A model generated the notes under the pieces. The model ran no database searches and was not told the DNA's origin. It was given only the letters and a program-made list of their open reading frames with translations. A DNA stretch of 64,000 nt from Halobaculum sp. XH14 (GTDB lineage: Archaea > Halobacteriota > Halobacteria > Halobacteriales > Haloferacaceae), in the NCBI RefSeq assembly GCF_032116555.1, contig NZ_CP134949.1, positions 2,108,001-2,172,000 on the forward strand, given 5' to 3'. The translations under genes and the position numbers were made by a program. Positions 54,028 to 63,145 of the stretch are shown one piece after another (within the stretch, counting starts at the first letter, position 1; each line of letters opens with the position of its first letter).

Positions 54028-55398
54028 TCACTTGTACCCCAGATCCTCCAGTCGCTGCTGGGTTTCGTCGTCGATCGCCACCTCCGCGACCGACCTGTCA
54101 GTTTCTTCCAGGGTCCGCTTGTGGGCCAGCACGGCGTCCCGGAACTCGCTCGCCCGCCCCGGAACCGCCTCGACGACGTTTTCTCGTTCTTCAGGGTCCT
54201 CGACGAGATCGTACAGCTCCTCCTCGGGCTTTGCGTCCGCCCGTTTGTGGTCCCCACCCCGGATGTACTTCCAGGAGTCGGTTCGGTACGCACAGCGGAA
54301 CTCCTCGTCCGCGAGGGTCCCCGATTCGGCGATCACCGCGTCCTTGTTCCAGTCGCCGTGCTCCACCAACGAAACCAGGCTGTCACCGACGAACGTCTCG
54401 GGAACGTCCACGCCGGCGTAGTCGAGGAGGGTCGGTGCGAGATCCAGCAAGCTCACGAGTTCGTCGTATCGACCGCTTCCGTCCGCGTCGATCACCAGCG
54501 GAACGTGAAGGAGTTCGTCGTAGAACGTGTCGTAGTGTGCGAACCCGTGGTGATCGTTGAACTCGTCGCCGTGGTCGGAGGTGATGGCGACGACCGTCTC
54601 CCCCGACAGGGAAGCCCTCGTCTCCCGGATGAGCCTGTCCATCTGCTCGTCGAAGAACCTGACCTCCCCGTCGTAGATGTCCAGGATCGTCTGCAGTTCC
54701 CCGTCCGTGATCTCGTCGGGGGCCTCGAGCATTTTCCGGCGGAGTTTCACCGACTCACGCTTCGAGACTACCGAGTCCCTGAACTCGAGCTGATGTTCCG
54801 CCGGCGGGTGGTACGGGTGATGAACGTCCATGTAGTGGACCCAGAGGAACGCGGGCTCGCTGACGTCACTGACCCATTCGAGCGCCTTGTCGGTCTTCAC
54901 GTCGGCGGGGACCGACGATTCTCCGGGGTTGTAGCCCAGCGCCCGTTCGCTGAAATCGAACGCCGACTTGAGAAGCTGGAACGCGGCGCCATCCTCGTCG
55001 AACGACTGTTTCACGAACTGGCGGAGCTTCGACGTCGAGGACGCCTCGGCGTTCGAACCGAAGTAGTGGTCGTAGCCACGCCCGTACCCGAACTCCGCCA
55101 GGAGGAACGGGTTCGACTGGAACCCGCCGGTCTCGTATCCTTGTTCGGCAAGCGCTTCGGAGATCAACGTCCGGTCCTCGGTGATCCGTTCGAATCCGCC
55201 GTGCATGAGCGGGTACGTCGAGGACAGGATCGAGGGGAACGACCGGCGTGTACTACATCCGTTGGAGAACGCGTTCGAGAAGACGTGGGCGGACTCGGCC
55301 CGTCGATCAAGGTTCGGCGTCGTGTCACGGTCGTACCCGTGATAGCCGACGTGGTCGGCCCGCAGGGAGTCGACGGTGACGAGAAGGACGTTCTTCAT
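54028..55398 (-). CDS. sulfatase-superfamily protein with Cys in the nucleophile site
   Basis: This 456-residue protein has Asp10 in LLVTVDSLRADH, and Cys48 in GCSTRRSFPS fits C-x-x-x-R but has Thr instead of Pro. The second metal site is ITSDHGDEFNDHHGF. It ends QQRLEDLGYK, like its paralogue at 52435, and the two run in the same direction with an 81-nt gap. The N-terminal half is highly similar in order, so a tandem duplication is likely. Cytoplasmic. The AATATTC box about 28 nt upstream of the ATG at 55398 supports that start. Confidence 0.85.
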   Translation of the reverse strand: MKNVLLVTVDSLRADHVGYHGYDRDTTPNLDRRAESAHVFSNAFSNGCSTRRSFPSILSSTYPLMHGGFERITEDRTLISEALAEQGYETGGFQSNPFLLAEFGYGRGYDHYFGSNAEASSTSKLRQFVKQSFDEDGAAFQLLKSAFDFSERALGYNPGESSVPADVKTDKALEWVSDVSEPAFLWVHYMDVHHPYHPPAEHQLEFRDSVVSKRESVKLRRKMLEAPDEITDGELQTILDIYDGEVRFFDEQMDRLIRETRASLSGETVVAITSDHGDEFNDHHGFAHYDTFYDELLHVPLVIDADGSGRYDELVSLLDLAPTLLDYAGVDVPETFVGDSLVSLVEHGDWNKDAVIAESGTLADEEFRCAYRTDSWKYIRGGDHKRADAKPEEELYDLVEDPEERENVVEAVPGRASEFRDAVLAHKRTLEETDRSVAEVAIDDETQQRLEDLGYK

Positions 55399-55549
55399 TA
55401 CGGCAAGGTCCCAACCGTCACCGAATATTCTTTTCGACCTCGCACCGGCCCACGTTCGTCGCTCCGCACCCGGACCCGGCGGTGGCTGACCCGGTTTCGG
55501 CGGTGGAATGGTGTCGTAACGGCAACTGGCGTCTCGTGCGTCCCAGCAG

Positions 55550-56599
55550 TTAATGTGGCGCGTCGTGGGCACGAGAACCTCCGTACCTGCGAGAAATGTC
55601 CGAGAATAGCTCGTCGTACCCGTCCGCGATCTCCGCCCAGCTCCAGCGCCGCGCGATCGACTCGCCGGCGTTTGCGTACGATTCCCGCAACTCCTCGTCG
55701 TCCTCGAGGCGAGAGAGCGCGTCCGCGATCGCGTCCGGTTCGGGCTCGACGAAGAGCAGTTCGTCGGACCCGTACCACTTCGAGAGGTTCCCGGGGCGGA
55801 CGATGATCGGGAGCCCGGCCGCCCCGTACTCCTTGAGTTTCAACGGCTGTTCCCCGTCCTTGAAACAGAAGCCGACGTCGGCGTGCGCGAGGAACCCCGG
55901 CATCAACTCGTACTCGAACGCCCCGGGATAGTACACGTTCTCGTGCGTGTCCGCGGCACGGCGGACTTGGTCCTCGAGTTCCCCCTCTCCGACGAAGAGG
56001 AACTCCCACCCGGGAGCGGCGTCAGCGGTGGCGAGTATCTCCTCGATCTCGTATCTCGATGAGAAGACGCCGATGTAGATGGCGACGGGCCCGTCCAGCG
56101 TGACTCCCTCGCGTTCGAGGACCTGCCGGGACTCCCGAACGGCGTCCTCGTCCGGCTCCGCGAAGAACTCGTAGTTCACCGCGTTCGGCAACCGCGCTGC
56201 CTCCTCGATCCCGCGTTCCATCGCCTCCTCGTGTGAGGATTCGTAGACGAACACGGTCGCGTCTGCTCGACGCAGAACCTGCCATTCGTACCACTCGAAG
56301 AACCGAAACAGCGGTCCGGACAGGTAGTCGATGTCGGAGATGGGGTCGCTCACGTCGCCGAGAAACGGCTTTCCGAGCAGTTTGGAGAGCGGGTACCCTA
56401 TGTAGAGGCCGATCCTCACGTTGCCCGCGATGACGTCGTACTCGCCGGTGATCGCCCGCCGAACGGCCCGGAGGGCATCGAGTCCGCTGGCGTCCTGAAT
56501 GTCGATCTCGTACCCCGCAGCTTCGAGTTCCTCGGCGATGCGTTCACGACGAACGCTGATGTTGTCCCCCTTCGAGGGTCGGAGCCACAGTATTCTCAT
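55550..56599 (-). CDS. GT4 family glycosyltransferase
   Basis: This 349-residue GT-B protein has MRILWLRPSKGDNISVRRER, PNAVNYEFFAEPDEDAVRES (linker), GPVAIYIGVFSSRYEI, EFLFVGEGELEDQVRRAA, YYPGAFEYELMPGFLAHADVGF and EQPLKLKEYGAAGLPIIV, the EX7E-type donor site of family 4. It uses a nucleotide-sugar donor of unknown identity and probably extends the dolichol-linked glycan on the cytoplasmic face. The upstream frame to 56821 is rejected as having no family similarity. Confidence 0.85.
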   Translation of the reverse strand: MRILWLRPSKGDNISVRRERIAEELEAAGYEIDIQDASGLDALRAVRRAITGEYDVIAGNVRIGLYIGYPLSKLLGKPFLGDVSDPISDIDYLSGPLFRFFEWYEWQVLRRADATVFVYESSHEEAMERGIEEAARLPNAVNYEFFAEPDEDAVRESRQVLEREGVTLDGPVAIYIGVFSSRYEIEEILATADAAPGWEFLFVGEGELEDQVRRAADTHENVYYPGAFEYELMPGFLAHADVGFCFKDGEQPLKLKEYGAAGLPIIVRPGNLSKWYGSDELLFVEPEPDAIADALSRLEDDEELRESYANAGESIARRWSWAEIADGYDELFSDISRRYGGSRAHDAPH

Positions 56600-56830
56600 C
56601 CTCTCACACCCCAGTTTTCCGGAGACTCCCTTCAATGCCGATGATGGGCTCCCCCGCGGTTCGCCCCGTCGCTGCCGTGGCGCGTGGACCGGTCCGGAAC
56701 AGACTCCGGTCGTCCCGATGGTTACGGACTGGCCGCCGTGCCGCCGCGCGAAGCTCCCCCGTCCTCCGCATGATCGAACCGATAACGGAAAGTGCGAAAC
56801 GGGGGAGCGATGGCGGCGCACGCGTGGGAA

Positions 56831-57790
56831 TCACGACCGATCACCACCGGGGGTGGCTCCCGGCGTAAACGTCCACTTACACAGCCCGTAGACGTAGCCG
56901 AGCCCGACAGCGCCGGTAAAGACGAAGATCGCGGCGAGCCTCCCGGCACTCGTCGGCGAGCGGGCCTCGACGAGATCGTTCACCCTGGCAGGGACGGCAT
57001 CCGAAGCGAGCGTCCCCAGATACGACGCCTCCTCGTCGCCCCCGGCACCCGACACCAGTTTCTCGAAGAGGAGCTTCGAGTACCCCTGCCAGAACGCCCG
57101 ATCCAGCAACCACCAGAACCCGGTCCGGTACTCGAACACCTTGTGTTCCACCTCCGCTTCCGGCACGTACCACACGCCCTGTCCGTACTCCTCGCGCACG
57201 CGAACGGCGAGCTCAGTCTCGCCGCCCTGCATGTTCACGTCGCCCTTTCGGCCGCCGATCTCGACGTCGAACCCACCGAGCTCCAGAAAGACGTCCCGCC
57301 GGAACGAGATGTTCGACCCGAAGGTGTTGCGAACCTCACCTTCACCATCGGCGAAACCGCGGTGGGTCACTCCCACCAGCCAGTCGAACTCGGCGGGCAG
57401 GTACGCCGGCCGGCCCGCGACCCAGCGGCCGGTCATCTTCCCGCCGACGGCCACACGGTCGTGCTCCTCGTACGCCCCGACCAGCAGTTCCACCCAGTCC
57501 GGGGCCGGCACCGCGTCGTCGTCGATGAACGCGACGACGTCGCCAGTCGAAAGCTCCCCACCGGTGTTTCGGCTCTCCAGCAGCCCGACGTTCTCGTCGT
57601 TACAGTGGAGCACGACGTCTTCCCGGTCGCCGTAGTCGTCCCGGACCCGCTCGAACACCGCCTCCGTCCCGTCGACCACAACCACCAGCTCCACGTCGTC
57701 GTACGTCTGGTCGAGGACGGCGTCCGCGGCCTCGCGGAAGTCGTCGTACATCGACTCGGCGTACGTACAGAGGACGACGGAGACGCGCAT
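56831..57790 (-). CDS. aglG: glucuronosyltransferase-type GT2 (AglG-like)
   Basis: This 319-residue protein starts MRVSVVLCTYAESMYDDFRE. It has VVVVDGTEAV, AFIDDDAVPAPDWV (metal aspartates 90-92), FGSNISFRRDVFLELGGFD and a C-terminal membrane segment (AIFVFTGAVGLGYVYGL). In Haloferax AglG transfers glucuronate to the dolichol-linked disaccharide and sits next to aglB, exactly as here. The UDP-glucuronate would come from AglF/AglM. An upstream ATG at 57817 is inside a TATA-like GGTATGAC, so 57790 is preferred. Confidence 0.85.
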   Translation of the reverse strand: MRVSVVLCTYAESMYDDFREAADAVLDQTYDDVELVVVVDGTEAVFERVRDDYGDREDVVLHCNDENVGLLESRNTGGELSTGDVVAFIDDDAVPAPDWVELLVGAYEEHDRVAVGGKMTGRWVAGRPAYLPAEFDWLVGVTHRGFADGEGEVRNTFGSNISFRRDVFLELGGFDVEIGGRKGDVNMQGGETELAVRVREEYGQGVWYVPEAEVEHKVFEYRTGFWWLLDRAFWQGYSKLLFEKLVSGAGGDEEASYLGTLASDAVPARVNDLVEARSPTSAGRLAAIFVFTGAVGLGYVYGLCKWTFTPGATPGGDRS

Positions 57791-57867
57791 GCTCCGGGTA
57801 TGAGATGCGACGGTCATACCTGTTTCCGTCTCGCCCGAGTGCCGACCGCCGAGTCACACTTCACAAG

Positions 57868-57877
57868 GCTTATTCAC
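57868..57877 (+). promoter_or_regulatory. TATA-like box of aglB
   Basis: GCTTATTCAC, 23-32 nt before the ATG at 57900. Confidence 0.5.
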
Positions 57878-57899
57878 GCTTTCCGAATCCTACACCGTA

Positions 57900-60800
57900 A
57901 TGAGTAACGGCAGCGATAGTGACGCGAGCGCCGGGGACGTCCCCTCCCGCCTCGGCCTCGACTACGACTTCGAGGGGAAGTCGGTCCTCGACGTCGCCCG
58001 GGACGTCTACCACGTCCCGGCGCTCCTCGTCGTCGTCGCCACGATGCTGTGGATCCGCCTCCAGTCGTACGATCGCTTCACCCGGGGCGGCGAGATCTAC
58101 TTCAACGGCAACGACGCCTGGTACCACCTCCGCGAGACGACCTACGCCGTCCAGCACTGGCCGTTCACGATGCCGTTCGACCCCTGGACCGGGTTCCCGC
58201 TGGGGAACGCCTCGGGCGGCCAGTTCGGGAGCCTGTTCGACCAGCTCGTCGCGCTCGCCGCGCTCGTGCTCGGCCTCGGTAACCCGTCGCCGGAGCTGAT
58301 CACGCGAACGCTGCTCGTCTCGCCGGCCGTCTTCGGCGCGCTGACGGCGATCCCGGTGTACCTGCTCGGGAAGCGACTCGGCGGCCGCATCGGCGGCGTG
58401 TTCGCGGCGGTCGTCCTGATGCTGCTCCCGGGGACGTTCCTGCGGCGCACGCTCGTCGGGTTCGCCGACCACAACGGCGCGGAGCCGTTCTTCCAGGCGT
58501 TCGCCGTCGTGGCAATCATGATCGCGCTGGCGGTTGCCCAGCGCGACCGACCCATCTGGGAACTCGTCGAGGCACGCGAGTGGGACGCGCTCCGGTCGTC
58601 CGCGAAGTGGAGCGCGCTGGCCGGCGTCGCACTCGGCCTCTACCTCTGGGTGTGGCCGCCGGGCATCCTCCTGATCGGCGTGTTCGCGGTGTACCTCACC
58701 CTCCAGTCGGTGAGCGACTACGTCGGCGGCCGGTCCCCCGACCACGTCGCCTTCGTCGCGGCCGTCTCGATGGCGGTCACGCTGCTGTTTGCCGTCGTCG
58801 GCTTCGACGGCGCATCGTTCAGCCCCTCCCGTATCAGCCTCCTCCATCTCACGTTCATTCCGGGCGTCGCGCTCGGGGCCGCCGGGCTGGCCTGGCTCGC
58901 GCGCCAGTTCGACGCGCGCGACTTCTCGGACGACCGACTCGATTCCCACGGGTTCCCGCTCGCGGTCGTCGGGCTGGGATCGTTGGCGGTTCTCGCCGTG
59001 ATCTTCGTCGACGCGGAGCCGTTCTCGACGATCAGTTCGAACCTGCTCCGCTTCATCGGCTTCTCGGCGAACGCACAGGCACGGACCATCGGCGAAGCCC
59101 AGCCGTTCCTCCAGTCCGCGCTCGCCCAGTACTACTCCGCCACGGGCGTCGTGCTGGCCGAGTACGGGTTCGCGTTCGTCACCGCGCTCGTCGGCGCCGT
59201 CTGGCTGCTGGCCAAGCCGCTCTGGCAGCGCGGCGAGGACGACGACTACCTGCTGCTTGGCGGTAGCGCGTTCGTGATCCTGTTCATGTTCCTCGGCAGG
59301 GGCATCTACAACGGCTTCGCGGGCGCGATCGGCGTCGACCCGCAGCTTCTCGGGCTTGCCATCGTCGCCGTGCTCGTGTTCCTCGCGGTCGTCCGGGTCC
59401 GCTACGAGGCCGAGTACCTGTTCGCGTTCGTCTGGGTCGCGTTCATCACGAGCGCGGCGTTCACCCAGGTCCGCTTCAACTACTACCTCGCGGTCGGGGT
59501 GGCGGCGTTCAACGCCTACTTCCTCCGCGAGGTGCTCCGCGCGCTCGACGTGAACCTCTCCCGGGAGACGGTTCCCGACGTGGAGACGTACCAGCTGATC
59601 GCGGTTGCGATGGCCATGATGGTCGTGCTCGTCCCGGTCCTGATGCTCCCGCTGTCGCTTGGCAACACCGGAAACCAGGGGATCGATCAGACGAGCACCG
59701 CCTGGCAGACCGGCAACAACACTGGCCCGGGCGCGGTCGTCCAGTGGGACGGGAGCCTGGACTGGATGTCGGACAACACGCCCCCACAGGGGACGCTCGG
59801 CGGCGCGAACAACGCCGATGAACTCGAGTACTACGGAACGTACGACCGACCGCCCGAAGCCGACTACGACTACCCGAGCGGCGCGTACGGGACGATGTCC
59901 TGGTGGGACTACGGCCACTGGATCACCGTCCAGGGCGAGCGCATCCCGAACGCCAACCCGTTCCAGCAGAACGCCCGCGACGCGGCGAACTACCTCCTCG
60001 CGCCGAACGCCTCGCAGGCCGACGCCGTTCTCGAGGAGAACAGCGAGGACGACGCCTCCACCCGCTACGTGATGGTCGACTGGGAGATGGTGACGCCGGG
60101 CGCGAAGCTGAGCGCCCCGGCCGTATTCTACTCCGAGGGCAACGTCTCCGCCGAGGACCTGTACGCGCGGAACCACCCCGTCCTGCAGCAGACCGAGCAG
60201 GGGTACTCGTTCGCCTTCTACGAGCACCCGCAGCGGTACTACGACAGCCAGATGATCCGGCTGTATCTCCACCACGGGAGCCGGGCCGACCCGACCATCA
60301 ACACCGTGTTCGGCGAGCGAGTCGTCGTGTTCGACTACGAAGCGGTCCCGCAGGCGCCCGACTACAAGGCCCTGCCGACGGGACAGAACGCCACCGCGGT
60401 CCGGACGTTCGCGAACATGAGCGCCGCCGAGCAGTTCGTGGAGGAGGACGGCACCGCCCAGATCGGCGGCATCGGGGCGTTCCCGCGCGAACCCGTGCCG
60501 GCGCTCCAGCACTACCGCCTCGTGCAGGCGAGCCAGTCGTCCGCGTACAGTTCGAGCCAGTACGCACAGTCCGTGCTCCGTGAGTCGCGCGCCCTGGGGG
60601 TCTCCCCGCAGGTGCTCCAGCGGAACTCGCCGCGCTGGGTGAAGACGTTCGAGCGCGTGCCGGGCGCGACCGTGAGCGGGTCGGGCGCGGACCCGAACGA
60701 GACGGTCACCGCGACCGTTCGGATGGAGATGCCGGTCGATGGCGGCAACGCGTCGACGTTCACCTACGAACAGCAGACGACCGCCGACGCGAGCGGGAAC

Positions 60801-61247
60801 TTCGAGTTCGTGCTCCCGTACTCGACGACGGGCTACGACGAGTACGGCCCCGAGAACGGGTACACGAACGTCAGCGTCCGGGCGTCCGGTCCCTACCGGA
60901 TCACCGGCGAGGCGGAGTCGAACGAGAGCGCTTACGTCCTCCGGAACCAGGCGACGCTGAACGTGGCGGAGGGTGACGTCAACGGGGACGGTGACGGGAC
61001 GACCTCGGTCACCCTGGAAGAGCAGGTGATCCAGCAGCCGGAGGGCGCGAACGAGTCCGGCGGCGACGAGACCGCCGGAAACGAATCAGCCGGCAACGGA
61101 ACGACAGGAAACGAAAGCGGGGCCATCATCGGCACGGGCATCCAGTCCGCGACGGACGGTGGAGCCTCCGGTGACGCGTCGGCGCTCGGTTCTACCGAAG
61201 CCGCGCCGGCGGTCCGCGCCAGCGACGGCCGCTACGTGACGCCGTAG
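57900..61247 (+). CDS. aglB: dolichyl-phosphooligosaccharide-protein glycosyltransferase (oligosaccharyltransferase)
   Basis: This 1115-residue protein has an STT3-type N-terminal half with about 13 membrane helices. The metal-binding loop NGNDAWYHLRETTYAVQ is followed by a membrane region to about residue 600, and the signature WWDYG is at 668-672 (SWWDYGHWIT). A large extracellular beta-rich domain with DGDGDGTT-type calcium-like loops and an NGT/NES-rich tail ends it. It moves the glycan from dolichol carriers to Asn in N-x-S/T on the outer face. Its stop at 61247 directly abuts the next gene. Confidence 0.96.
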   Translation: MSNGSDSDASAGDVPSRLGLDYDFEGKSVLDVARDVYHVPALLVVVATMLWIRLQSYDRFTRGGEIYFNGNDAWYHLRETTYAVQHWPFTMPFDPWTGFPLGNASGGQFGSLFDQLVALAALVLGLGNPSPELITRTLLVSPAVFGALTAIPVYLLGKRLGGRIGGVFAAVVLMLLPGTFLRRTLVGFADHNGAEPFFQAFAVVAIMIALAVAQRDRPIWELVEAREWDALRSSAKWSALAGVALGLYLWVWPPGILLIGVFAVYLTLQSVSDYVGGRSPDHVAFVAAVSMAVTLLFAVVGFDGASFSPSRISLLHLTFIPGVALGAAGLAWLARQFDARDFSDDRLDSHGFPLAVVGLGSLAVLAVIFVDAEPFSTISSNLLRFIGFSANAQARTIGEAQPFLQSALAQYYSATGVVLAEYGFAFVTALVGAVWLLAKPLWQRGEDDDYLLLGGSAFVILFMFLGRGIYNGFAGAIGVDPQLLGLAIVAVLVFLAVVRVRYEAEYLFAFVWVAFITSAAFTQVRFNYYLAVGVAAFNAYFLREVLRALDVNLSRETVPDVETYQLIAVAMAMMVVLVPVLMLPLSLGNTGNQGIDQTSTAWQTGNNTGPGAVVQWDGSLDWMSDNTPPQGTLGGANNADELEYYGTYDRPPEADYDYPSGAYGTMSWWDYGHWITVQGERIPNANPFQQNARDAANYLLAPNASQADAVLEENSEDDASTRYVMVDWEMVTPGAKLSAPAVFYSEGNVSAEDLYARNHPVLQQTEQGYSFAFYEHPQRYYDSQMIRLYLHHGSRADPTINTVFGERVVVFDYEAVPQAPDYKALPTGQNATAVRTFANMSAAEQFVEEDGTAQIGGIGAFPREPVPALQHYRLVQASQSSAYSSSQYAQSVLRESRALGVSPQVLQRNSPRWVKTFERVPGATVSGSGADPNETVTATVRMEMPVDGGNASTFTYEQQTTADASGNFEFVLPYSTTGYDEYGPENGYTNVSVRASGPYRITGEAESNESAYVLRNQATLNVAEGDVNGDGDGTTSVTLEEQVIQQPEGANESGGDETAGNESAGNGTTGNESGAIIGTGIQSATDGGASGDASALGSTEAAPAVRASDGRYVTP

Positions 61248-62312
61248 ATGGTGACCGACCCGGCCGACGGCACCGACGCGGGCGAGGAAACCGACTCGGC
61301 TACCGCCGGCGATAGCGTCGGTCCGAGCGCGACCGCCGACGGAACCGGAACGGGTAGCGCTGTCGCCGACGGGGACCACGTCACGTCGCTCGGCGTCTTT
61401 CTCCGCGGGCTCTGCATGGGGACGGCAGACGCCGTGCCGGGCGTCTCGGGCGGCACCATCGCGCTCATCACGGGAATTTACGATCGGCTGATCGCGGCGG
61501 TGACGTCGCTGGACGTCGATCTCGCCCGGCGGGCGCTGGGCGGACTTGCGGGCGACCGCGAGGAGATACGGGACGCCTGGCGCGACGCGGATCTGACGTT
61601 CCTGCTGGTGCTGGGCGTCGGCATCTTCGCCGCGGTGCTCACGGTGACGCGGGTGCTCCACGTCGCCATCGAGACCAGACCGGCCCCGACGTTCGGCTTC
61701 TTCTTCGGGCTCATCGCGGCCTCGGCGCTCGTCCTCCGGGGGGAGCTCCACCTCGACTCCCGCCGGCGAATCGTGGCGGGGCTCGGCGGCGTCGTTCTCG
61801 CGTTCGTCGTCTCCGGCGAGGCGTCCGCGGTGTTGCCGGGCACCCCCCTGACGACCGCGTTCGCGGGTGCCTTCGCCGTGAGCGCGATGATCCTGCCCGG
61901 GATATCGGGCTCGCTGGTGCTCGTCATCCTCGGCCAGTACGAGCGGATGTCGGGCGCGCTCTCGGCGTTCCAGGACGCGCTCGTCGGCGTCGCCGGCGGC
62001 GCGGACCCCGCATCGGTCGTCGGCCCGGGCGTGACGGTCGTCTCGTTCATCGCGGGCGGCGTCGTCGGGCTGTTGACGGTCGCCCACCTGGTCCGGCGCG
62101 CGCTGACCAGGGACCGCGAGACGACGATGACGTTCCTCGTCGGGCTCATCGTCGGGGCGCTGCGCGCGCCGGTCGTGAGCACCGGGCAGCGGCTCGCGGA
62201 ACTCGGACGCGGCTGGACGCCGGAGGCGCTCGCGCTGTTCGGCGTGGCGGCGCTGGTCGGCGGGTTCGCCGTGCTTGCGCTCGACCGCGCTGCCGGCGGC
62301 ATCGAGCTGTAA
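61248..62312 (+). CDS. DUF368 family membrane protein (polyprenyl-phosphate translocase family)
   Basis: This 354-residue protein has a 45-residue acidic N-terminal tail, then about eight membrane helices. Two repeated motifs occur: DAVPGVSGGTIALITG (PGVSGG at 64-69) and ILPGISGSLVLVILG (PGISGS at 217-222), marking an internal duplication. DUF368 proteins were recently identified in bacteria as undecaprenyl-phosphate translocases. The ATG follows the aglB stop with no gap, so coupled expression and a role in returning dolichyl phosphate to the cytoplasm are likely (inference). Confidence 0.88.
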   Translation: MVTDPADGTDAGEETDSATAGDSVGPSATADGTGTGSAVADGDHVTSLGVFLRGLCMGTADAVPGVSGGTIALITGIYDRLIAAVTSLDVDLARRALGGLAGDREEIRDAWRDADLTFLLVLGVGIFAAVLTVTRVLHVAIETRPAPTFGFFFGLIAASALVLRGELHLDSRRRIVAGLGGVVLAFVVSGEASAVLPGTPLTTAFAGAFAVSAMILPGISGSLVLVILGQYERMSGALSAFQDALVGVAGGADPASVVGPGVTVVSFIAGGVVGLLTVAHLVRRALTRDRETTMTFLVGLIVGALRAPVVSTGQRLAELGRGWTPEALALFGVAALVGGFAVLALDRAAGGIEL

Positions 62313-62416
62313 GACCCGAGATGGCACCGTTCACCATCGAGGTGTGAGACCCGAGACGCCGCGATGGGCAGGCGGCGATCGGCGGGGCTTTCCCGGCCAC
62401 CGCCGTTGGTCAGGTC

Positions 62417-62836
62417 GTGACGCTGGAAGAGGTCGTCCGGGCGCGGGGTCACGAGCACGTGCGCGCCGAGCACGCGAGCACGTTCGAACTGACGACCGAC
62501 GGCTGGCTCACGCCGGCTGGCGACTGCATCCTCGCGGTCGAGGCCGATAGCACGCCGGCGGAGTTCGACGACGAGTTCGTGGCCGCCTGCCGCGACGCGG
62601 AGGCGACGATCACGGCGACGTTCGAGGCGGCAGGCGTCGAGGACGTGGTGACCGGGCGCGGCCACCCTGAGCTGACGTTCACGGGCGACCGGAGCCTGGT
62701 CGGCCGGACGAGCGAGTACGTCGACGGGCGGACCGTGATGGTCGATGCGGACGGGGCGGCCGCGGACCTCGACCGGAAGCTGGTGACCGCGCTCTCGCGG
62801 GGCGCGCCGCTGACGGCCACGTTCCGGGTGGAGTGA
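62417..62836 (+). CDS. DUF371 family archaeal protein
   Basis: This 139-residue protein starts with GTG at 62417 (VTLEEVVRARGHEHVRAEH). It has GWLTPAGDCILAVEAD, the conserved TGRGHPELTFTGDRSLVGR-type block and the end ADLDRKLVTAL, matching archaeal DUF371 along its length. It is a small soluble alpha/beta protein of unknown function. It is 104 nt after the DUF368 gene and could be on the same transcript. Confidence 0.85.
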   Translation: MTLEEVVRARGHEHVRAEHASTFELTTDGWLTPAGDCILAVEADSTPAEFDDEFVAACRDAEATITATFEAAGVEDVVTGRGHPELTFTGDRSLVGRTSEYVDGRTVMVDADGAAADLDRKLVTALSRGAPLTATFRVE

Positions 62837-63145
62837 ACCGCCACGACGCTTGACGACCCAATCGTGGTGCGGTGGCGGCGTGACGCGAGCCCCCTCGTGG
62901 GGCTCGCTCTCGCGCGCGAGGGATGAGCACCGGAGCGAGCCTGCGAGCGAGGAGCGCAATCGGTTGGGGAGGCTCGTGGGCTATACTCACCGCCAGCAGC
63001 AGCGGATACGTCCTATTCGGCCAGTCGGCCGAAGCATCGTGGTCAGTCATTCGTGACATCCGAATCGGTCGTCCGTACAGCGACGCGATCGACAGACACC
63101 CCCCGACCCCGACGGTTCTTGTAGCAAGCCGACCGAAGCGAACCC
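62837..63145. other. gene-free interval with a weak repeat relative
   Basis: 309 nt without a gene. Segment 62885-62990 contains GCGCGCGAGGGATGAG and GCGAGCGAGGAGCGCAATCGGTTG, which resemble the tail of the dispersed repeat in inverted orientation. Confidence 0.55.
62885..62990 (-). repeat. possible degenerate copy E of the dispersed repeat (tail only)
   Basis: GCGCGCGAGGGATGAG and neighbouring GAGCGAGC-rich sequence match the tail of copies A and D2. The core ends are missing, so this is a partial or decayed copy. Confidence 0.4.

Noticed and set aside
57870-60512. 880-codon open frame on the minus strand
   Set aside because: Antisense to aglB; no family similarity and an arginine-, valine- and glutamate-heavy shadow composition.
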